Source: JAEUNJ01 sp052035955 (GTDB lineage Bacteria; Pseudomonadota; Gammaproteobacteria; Burkholderiales; Rhodocyclaceae). Taken from it: 10,208 bases of DNA. The notes under the pieces were generated by a model. That model made no database searches, was not told where the DNA came from, and saw nothing but the letters and a program-made list of their open reading frames with translations. The position numbers and the translations under genes were made by a program. Of this stretch, positions 6,114 through 10,208 are shown piece after piece (within the stretch, counting starts at the first letter, position 1; the number at the start of each line of letters is the position of its first letter). Where the stretch lies: the NCBI GenBank assembly GCA_052035955.1, contig JBPOHD010000044.1, positions 1 through 10,208 on the forward strand, in the 5' to 3' direction.

Positions 6114-6824
6114 GTGGGCGGCAGCGGAATCCATTCCTTCGGCCTGCCCCTGCCCGGCGATCCGGCGACGGGCTGGCGACGCCACCCGCTGTTCGGCGGC
6201 CCCATGGGCGGCCTGGCCTTCCTGAGCTGCCATGTCTCCGTGCTCGGCCCCGGCGCCACGCCCCATCCGCCCCATGCCCACGAGGACGAGGAGATCCTGC
6301 TCATGCTGGACGGCGAGGCCGACCTCTCCTACGGCGCGACGGCGGCGGCCGGCGATGGCGAACGGCTGCGCCCCGGGCAGTTCATCCACTACCCGGCGGG
6401 GCATTTCCACACCCTGGCCAACCCCGGGCCCAGGGACGCCACCTACCTGATGTTCCGCTGGCATGCCGAGGGAGCATCCGCGCGTGCCGCCGCGCTCGGC
6501 CGGTGCACGACCGGGTTTCCCCTCTTGCCGGCGGCGCGCCGGCCCGGCGGCGACGGCTTCGATGTCAGCGTGCTGCTGGAGGGCGCCACCCGGCACCTGG
6601 CCAGGCTGCACGCCCACCTGACGGTGCTGCATCCGGGCTGCGGCTACGCCCCCCATGCCGACGCCCACGACGTGGCCATCGTCACCCTGGCCGGCGAGGT
6701 GGAGACCCTGGGGCGCCGCGTGCCGGCCCACTCGGTGGTCTTTTATGCCGCCGGCGAAGTCCACGGCATGCGCAATCCGGGACTTGCCCCGGCGGTGTAT
6801 CTGGTTTTCGAGTTCCAGGCCTGA
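6114..6824 (+). CDS. Two-domain cupin (bicupin) protein
   Basis: This 236-residue protein has two cupin barrels. Domain 1 shows the classical motif 1 (PHPPHAHEDEE, with His54, His56 and Glu60 as likely ligands) and motif 2 (PAGHFHTLAN, 94-103, with His99). Domain 2 repeats the pattern in weaker form: PHADAHD (180-186) and AAGEVHGMRN (212-221, His217). By alignment His56 becomes Asp183 and Glu60 becomes Val187. One intact and one altered metal site suggests a catalytic first domain and a structural or specialised second. The GTG start lies 5 bases after the radical SAM stop; an ATG at about residue 31 is too late, as it would cut into domain 1. Bicupins include dioxygenases, isomerases and ureidoglycine aminohydrolase; I do not see a specific match. 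Confidence 0.85.
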   Translation: MGGSGIHSFGLPLPGDPATGWRRHPLFGGPMGGLAFLSCHVSVLGPGATPHPPHAHEDEEILLMLDGEADLSYGATAAAGDGERLRPGQFIHYPAGHFHTLANPGPRDATYLMFRWHAEGASARAAALGRCTTGFPLLPAARRPGGDGFDVSVLLEGATRHLARLHAHLTVLHPGCGYAPHADAHDVAIVTLAGEVETLGRRVPAHSVVFYAAGEVHGMRNPGLAPAVYLVFEFQA

Positions 6825-6835
6825 AGCCCCGTTTT

Positions 6836-6892
6836 CACACCAGGACACCAAGGACACCGAGGGGCACCAAGGGACACCAAGGGGCACCAGGG
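6836..6892. repeat. Short degenerate ACCAAGGGG tandem repeat
   Basis: About six units of 8-10 bases follow one another, each a variant of ACCAAGGGGC (ACCAGGAC, ACCAAGGAC, ACCGAGGGGC, ACCAAGGGAC, ACCAAGGGGC, ACCAGGG). The array lies in the convergent gap just after the bicupin stop. The rest of the gap to 6983 holds two similar GC blocks around 6926 and 6968 (CGGGGGCGGT in each) and no recognisable terminator with a T-run. The motif resembles the CACAGAGG-type repeats near 7940 and 8060. Confidence 0.6.
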
Positions 6893-6983
6893 AATGCGAA
6901 GGGGGCGGGCGGCGACGCCTGGCGTGGCGCCGGGGGCGGTCGCCAAGGCCCGTGCGTCATGCAGCGGCCCCGGGGGCGGTGGC

Positions 6984-7910
6984 TTACCCCTGGTTCAGCA
7001 GGGCCAGCTTGCGGCGCTGGTGCAGGTTGTTGGTCACCAGGGCGCCGATCACCAGCAGGACCCCCAGCACTTCCACGGGGGCCGGATGGCGGCCCTGGGC
7101 CACCGCGATGCCGTAGGTGACGACGGGCGTGAAGTTGGCGAACAGGCCGGCATTCACCGGCCCCAGGCGGACCACGGCCATGTTCCAGAAGAGCAGGGCG
7201 AGGACGGTCACCGCCAGGACGACGAAGGCCAGGGCCCACCAGACCTCCAGCAGCGCGGCCGGCTCCGGCGGCCGGCTGTGGCCGAGCGCCGTGGCCACCA
7301 GGGCGGCGCCGGCGATGAAGAACCAGCCCAGGCCGCAGGTCATGGCCGTGAAGCGGATCGACGACCAGCCGGGGAATTGCTGGCCGCCCAGCGTATAGAC
7401 CAGCCAGAGCAGCGAAGCCAGCAGCAGCATGCCGTTGCCCAGGGCGTCGCCGCCCGAGAGCCGCGACAGGTCGCCCTGGGTGATGACCAGGGCCTCGCCG
7501 GCCAGGGCCGCCGCGATGGCCGCCAGGGTCACCCGATCGGGCCGCCGGCCGGTCTTCCACCATTGCCAGAGGGCCACCTGCACCGGTGTCAATGCCAGGA
7601 TCATGGAGGCCTGCTCCGGCCGGGTGAGCTTCAGCCCCTCGAAGACCAGCAGGCCGAAGCCGCCGATGCCGACGCTGCCGATCAGCAGCGCCCGCCGCCA
7701 GTGGCGGCCCGGGTCGAGGGCGGCGGGGCCCTCGCGCCAGGCCAGGATGCCCAGGAAGACCAGGGCCCCGGCCGCGAAGCGCAGGCCCGAGAGCCAGTAG
7801 GGGTCGAGGGCCCGCAGGGCCACCTTGCTGACCGGCAGGAAGGCGCCCCAGACGAGGACCACCACGATCATCAGCAGGGTGCCCTGGGCGAGGTCGCGGG
7901 GGTTTTTCAT
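6984..7910 (-). CDS. EamA/DMT-superfamily membrane transporter
   Basis: This 308-residue polytopic membrane protein has the drug/metabolite transporter layout of two EamA repeats of five helices each. The first helix (about 10-28, LLMIVVVLVWGAFLPVSK) is followed by the conserved short segment 'ALDPYWLSGLRFAAGALVF' typical of EamA domains. The second repeat begins around LGNGMLLLASLLWLVYTLGG and ends with GVLLVIGALVTNN, then a short basic tail (HQRRK). Its substrate cannot be predicted: DMT proteins export amino acids, nucleotides, sugars or drugs. The ATG has a GGA about 7 bases upstream. The gene is separated by 187 bases of repeat DNA from the upstream spermidine-synthase-like gene and is convergent with the bicupin, so it is probably its own transcription unit. 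Confidence 0.93.
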   Translation of the reverse strand: MKNPRDLAQGTLLMIVVVLVWGAFLPVSKVALRALDPYWLSGLRFAAGALVFLGILAWREGPAALDPGRHWRRALLIGSVGIGGFGLLVFEGLKLTRPEQASMILALTPVQVALWQWWKTGRRPDRVTLAAIAAALAGEALVITQGDLSRLSGGDALGNGMLLLASLLWLVYTLGGQQFPGWSSIRFTAMTCGLGWFFIAGAALVATALGHSRPPEPAALLEVWWALAFVVLAVTVLALLFWNMAVVRLGPVNAGLFANFTPVVTYGIAVAQGRHPAPVEVLGVLLVIGALVTNNLHQRRKLALLNQG

Positions 7911-7937
7911 GGCGATTCCATCGTCACCCCGAAAGCC

Positions 7938-8082
7938 TTACCGCAGAGGCGCAGAGACACAGAGGCGCGGAGAAGGGCCAGGCATCGAGGGCTCGCACCC
8001 GGTTCCAGTGACCTGGCGGGCGAGGACGACGCTCCCCGAATCTGCGGCTTTCCTCCGTGTCCTCCGTGTCCTCTGTGGTGAC
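7938..8082. repeat. Inverted pair of CACAGAGG-type repeats (possible small palindromic element)
   Basis: The left arm (7938-7973) contains CCGCAGAGGCGCAGAGACA and then CAGAGGCGCGGAG. The right arm (8051-8082), read on the minus strand, contains TCACCACAGAGGACACGGAG and one further GGACACGGAGG unit. The arms are imperfect inverted copies of one family, about 80 bases apart. A nested pair GCCAGG (7977-7982)/CCTGGC (8012-8017) lies between them. The structure fills most of the gap between the spermidine-synthase-like gene and the DMT gene. It could be a non-autonomous mobile element or two independent repeats that happen to face each other. Confidence 0.5.
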
Positions 8083-8097
8083 ATCGAATTGCCGCGT

Positions 8098-8913
8098 TCA
8101 CAACTCCACCCGGCCTTCCGCCCAGCGCTTGGCCTCGGCCACCCGGGCCAGGGTGGGCAGCAGGTTGAGGCCGCTCTCCTTGCGCAGGGCCTGGGCGCCG
8201 GCCTTCAGCTCTGCCAGGGTGGTCGAGACCGGCGCCCCGGCGGCGGCGAAGGCGACGGCATTGCCGCTGTCGCAGGAGGGGAAGGCGAGCACTCGGCCGT
8301 CGAAGGCGTCCATGATCCGGGCCACGGAATCCCGGTAGTCGCGCCGCCGTGAGAGCAGGTTGATGGCCACCAGGCCCCGGTCCGACAGGCGGGACCGGCA
8401 GGCCGCGTAGAAGGGCTGGGTGTCCAGGGCGCCGGCGCGGGCCTGGTCGTCGAAACCGTCCACCACGATGAGGTCGAAGTCCGGCCCCGGGCGCAGCATG
8501 TAGTCGGCCCCGTCGCCCAGCGCGATGGCGATGCGCAGGTCGTCGTCGGGCAGCCGGAAGGCGTGGCGGGCGACGGCGACCACTTCCGGATGGATCTCGA
8601 CGATGCGCAGCCGCGCCTGCGGCCGGTGGCGGTAGAGGAACTTGGTGATGGAGGCGGCGCCGAGGCCCACCTGCAGCACCCGGGCCGGCCAGCCGGGCCA
8701 CTCGCCCTCGGGGCGCAGCAGCAGGGCGGCCATCAGTTCCCGCGTGTAGTCCAGCTCCAGGGCCCAGGGCCGGGCGATGCGCATGGCGCCCTGGACCCAG
8801 TCCGAGCCGAAATGGAGCTGGCGCACGCCGGCCTCCTCGCTGACCTCCACGGGCCAGAGGGTCGCCGCGCCGCCGGCGCCGCCACCGCCGCCGCCTCGCT
8901 TCGTCCGGCTCAA
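8098..8913 (-). CDS. Spermidine-synthase-like protein (class I SAM-fold)
   Basis: This protein of up to 271 residues has a Rossmann SAM/dcSAM-binding fold related to polyamine aminopropyltransferase. Seen in order: FGSDWVQGAMR (35-45), the nucleotide loop VGLGAAS (82-88), acidic strand end VEIHPE (105-110), GDGADYM (133-139) and VVDGFDD (150-156), which aligns with the catalytic aspartate region of spermidine synthase. The usual GGGDGG loop is replaced by GLGAAS, so true aminopropyl transfer is doubtful; a methyltransferase-like or unknown role is possible. The upstream TTG overlaps the hslO stop (TTGA). The first 18 residues include a polyglycine stretch from (GCC)n-rich DNA and look non-conserved, so the GTG at 8850 (residue 22) could be the true start. 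It is the last gene of the yffB-hslO operon. Confidence 0.85.
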   Translation of the reverse strand: MSRTKRGGGGGGAGGAATLWPVEVSEEAGVRQLHFGSDWVQGAMRIARPWALELDYTRELMAALLLRPEGEWPGWPARVLQVGLGAASITKFLYRHRPQARLRIVEIHPEVVAVARHAFRLPDDDLRIAIALGDGADYMLRPGPDFDLIVVDGFDDQARAGALDTQPFYAACRSRLSDRGLVAINLLSRRRDYRDSVARIMDAFDGRVLAFPSCDSGNAVAFAAAGAPVSTTLAELKAGAQALRKESGLNLLPTLARVAEAKRWAEGRVEL

Positions 8914-9776
8914 TGGAAGGTCCGTTCCGGCGGCGGGAAGAGGCGGTCGAGGATCTCCTCGCCGTAGCGGTATTCGTGCTGGCAGATGTCGTCGCGGATC
9001 AGCAGTTTGCCCTGCTCGGCCAGGGTCTCGGCCACCTCCTGGCGGCCCAGGCTCTTCAGCATGCCGAGCACCTTCTCCTCGTCCCGGGGGCAGTGGTAGG
9101 CCACCGGCCGGGCCGGGTAGAGGCGCAGGTCCTCCTCCGGGAAAAGCCGCTTCAGCAGCGTTTCCGGCGGCAGGGCCAGCTCGGCCGGGGTGACGGTGGA
9201 GGCCAGGTGCAGCATGCGGTTCCAGCCGTCGGGATCGCGGGCATCCGCCTCCGGCAGCTTCTGCAGGAAGAGGCCGCAGGCATGGTCCTCGTCGGCGGCC
9301 AGCCAGAGGCGGGTGGGTGTCTGTTCCGAGTTCTCCAGGAAATGCTCGAAGACCCCGGCGATGCCCTCTCCCTCCAGGGGCACGATGCTCTGGTAGGGCC
9401 GGCCGGCGGCCACGTGGGTCTGCAGGGTCAGCACCAGCTGGCCGTCGCCGAAGAGGGCGGACAGGGGGGCCGGCGCCTGGTCCGCCGGTGCCTTGGCCAG
9501 CCCGCGCAGGCGCAACTGCTCGTCGCAGTCCATGACCAGCAGGCGGACGGCCCCGTGGCCCTGGAGCTGGCAGGTCAGGCGGCCGGGCAGCTTGAGGTTG
9601 CCGGCCACCAGCACCGTCACCGCCGCCAGCTGCCCGAGCAGGTCGCGCACGGCCGGCGAATAGGCGTGGCGCGAGCGCATCTCGTGCCAGGCCGGGCCCA
9701 GGCGGACCAGGGCGCCGCGGATGTCCAGGTTCTCGAGCAGGAAGCGGCTGACCGAGTCGTAGGCGGCCGCGCTCAC
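8910..9776 (-). CDS. hslO: Hsp33 redox-regulated chaperone with incomplete zinc-cysteine set
   Basis: This 288-residue cytoplasmic holdase of the Hsp33 family is of normal length. The N-terminal FLLENLDIRG (12-21), the central FGDGQLVLTL (109-118) and PYQSIVPLEGEGIAGVFEHF (127-146), and the WNRMLHLAS linker entry are all family features. In the classical protein, four cysteines (CXC and CXXC) bind zinc and form the oxidation switch. Here the region reads YHCPRDEEKV (227-236) and RDDICQHEYRY (261-271). Only Cys229 and Cys265 remain; the second cysteine of CXC is Arg231, and the first of CXXC is Asp262. The rest of the switch domain (LGRQEVAETL) is intact. The GTG start overlaps the upstream stop (GTGA) and the stop overlaps the next start (TTGA), so the three genes are coupled. 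Confidence 0.95.
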   Translation of the reverse strand: MSAAAYDSVSRFLLENLDIRGALVRLGPAWHEMRSRHAYSPAVRDLLGQLAAVTVLVAGNLKLPGRLTCQLQGHGAVRLLVMDCDEQLRLRGLAKAPADQAPAPLSALFGDGQLVLTLQTHVAAGRPYQSIVPLEGEGIAGVFEHFLENSEQTPTRLWLAADEDHACGLFLQKLPEADARDPDGWNRMLHLASTVTPAELALPPETLLKRLFPEEDLRLYPARPVAYHCPRDEEKVLGMLKSLGRQEVAETLAEQGKLLIRDDICQHEYRYGEEILDRLFPPPERTFH

Positions 9777-10126
9777 TTGAGGAAGCTGGCGAAGAGGGCG
9801 GGATCGAAGCCGACCAGCAGCTGGCCGGACGCGGTCTCGATCACCGGCCGCTTGATGGCGCTCGGATATTCGAGCATGGTGGCCACCGCCTTGCTCTGGG
9901 TGGCGATGTCCTGCTGCTCCGGGCTGAGCTTGCGGAAGGTGGGCCCGCGGGTGTTGAGCAGGGTCTTCCAGCCCACCACCTGGCACCAGGCGACCAGGCG
10001 GTCCCGGGGCACGCCCTGCTTCTTGTAGTCGTGGAACTCGTAGGCCACGCCGTGCTTCTCGCACCAGGCGAAGGCCTTCTTCATGGTGTCGCAGTTCTTG
10101 ATGCCGTAGATGGTGTTGGTCGCCAT
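9773..10126 (-). CDS. yffB: ArsC/Spx-family thiol protein, YffB-like
   Basis: This 117-residue thioredoxin-fold protein belongs to the ArsC/Spx family and is closest in my recollection to E. coli YffB. The N-terminal YGIKNCDTMKKA (7-18) places the reactive Cys12 in the family position. NTRG (58-61) supplies the conserved arginine, and IKRPV (91-95) holds the Arg-Pro pair typical of ArsC folds. YffB proteins are thought to be glutathione-dependent thiol reductases rather than true arsenate reductases; no arsenic gene is nearby. It is the first gene of the operon, and its stop overlaps the hslO start. Coupling of a thiol reductase to Hsp33 fits a redox-stress role, which is an inference. Confidence 0.93.
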   Translation of the reverse strand: MATNTIYGIKNCDTMKKAFAWCEKHGVAYEFHDYKKQGVPRDRLVAWCQVVGWKTLLNTRGPTFRKLSPEQQDIATQSKAVATMLEYPSAIKRPVIETASGQLLVGFDPALFASFLK

Positions 10127-10152
10127 GTCACTCTGGATCCGGATGGAAAGCG

Positions 10153-10170
10153 CTCCCGGCAGGCCGGGAG
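10153..10170 (-). promoter_or_regulatory. Perfect hairpin in the leader of the yffB-hslO operon
   Basis: CTCCCGGC and GCCGGGAG form a perfect eight-base-pair stem around a two-base centre, 26 bases upstream of the yffB start codon. Only weak Ts follow on the minus strand (CGCTTTCC), so it is not a good intrinsic terminator. If the upstream TAGAAT box is used, the stem would sit at or next to the 5' end of the transcript, where such hairpins can protect mRNA. It could also belong to an unseen gene to the right. Confidence 0.45.
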
Positions 10171-10175
10171 ACGCA

Positions 10176-10181
10176 ATTCTA
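10176..10181 (-). promoter_or_regulatory. Candidate -10 box for the yffB-hslO operon
   Basis: The minus strand reads TAGAAT, five of six to the -10 consensus, in otherwise G/C-saturated DNA. No -35 box is recognisable 16-18 bases further upstream, where the DNA is C-rich. The predicted transcript start, near 10169, coincides with the edge of the leader hairpin. Confidence 0.3.
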
Positions 10182-10208
10182 TGCCGAGACGGGGAGGGGG
10201 CCGGGGGG

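Noticed and set aside
5281..6824. RiPP biosynthesis cluster built around the radical SAM enzyme
   Set aside because: No short precursor gene, leader-binding RRE-like domain or exporter is visible within or next to the operon. The idea is not excluded, only unsupported.
4089..6824. Allantoate/ureidoglycine pathway (M20 amidohydrolase plus bicupin)
   Set aside because: The M20 protein has HipO-type motifs rather than those of allantoate amidohydrolase, the bicupin does not resemble ureidoglycine aminohydrolase as I know it, and no other purine-catabolic gene is present.
6825..6983. Bidirectional terminator between the convergent bicupin and DMT genes
   Set aside because: No GC hairpin followed by a T-run is visible on either strand; only short repeats and GC blocks are present.
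9773..10126. Arsenate reductase of an ars operon
   Set aside because: The protein is closer to YffB-type ArsC-fold proteins, and no arsR, arsB or acr3 gene is nearby.

Overview
The window is very GC-rich DNA. Dense real genes cast long shadow reading frames on the opposite strand. The gene content is TRAP transporter, Hsp33, an ArsC/YffB-like protein and a divergent spermidine-synthase-like protein. Together with REP-like GTAGGAGC palindromes and CACAGAGG-type repeats, this suggests a Proteobacterium, most likely a betaproteobacterium (for example Rhodocyclales). That placement is an inference from style and gene content, as no rRNA or marker gene is present. I see no transposase, CRISPR array, tRNA or rRNA.

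Layout. Positions 1-355 hold no gene: a G/C homopolymer-rich stretch, then two tandem 114-bp units, each carrying a REP-like palindrome. Positions 356-3915 (minus strand) form a four-gene operon read right to left: dctP, dctQ, dctM (a complete tripartite TRAP transporter) and pxpB (5-oxoprolinase subunit B / KipI family). The pxpB gene overlaps dctM by a TTGA junction and is followed by repeats rather than by pxpC. Promoter-like sequences face both ways in the 173-bp gap at 3916-4088.

Positions 4089-6824 (plus strand) form a tight three-gene operon: an M20/HipO-type metallo-amidohydrolase, a radical SAM protein with a C-terminal cysteine set, and a two-domain cupin. Positions 6825-6983 separate convergent genes and contain a short degenerate ACCAAGGGG repeat. 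Positions 6984-7910 (minus) encode an EamA/DMT membrane transporter. Positions 7911-8097 contain an imperfect inverted pair of CACAGAGG-type repeats that may be a small non-coding element. Positions 8098-10126 (minus) are a translationally coupled operon: a YffB/ArsC-like thiol protein, Hsp33 (hslO), and a spermidine-synthase-fold protein.

How the genes may work together. The left operon looks like uptake of a small organic acid or amide. PxpB at its end, and the known pyroglutamate-binding DctP subfamily, make 5-oxoproline a reasonable guess for the ligand. The divergent M20–radical SAM–bicupin operon has no function I can name. It is the best candidate here for an undescribed system: hydrolase, radical chemistry and cupin, with no visible precursor peptide. 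The right operon looks like thiol and redox stress housekeeping. Its Hsp33 is notable because only two of the four zinc-binding cysteines of the classical redox switch remain.
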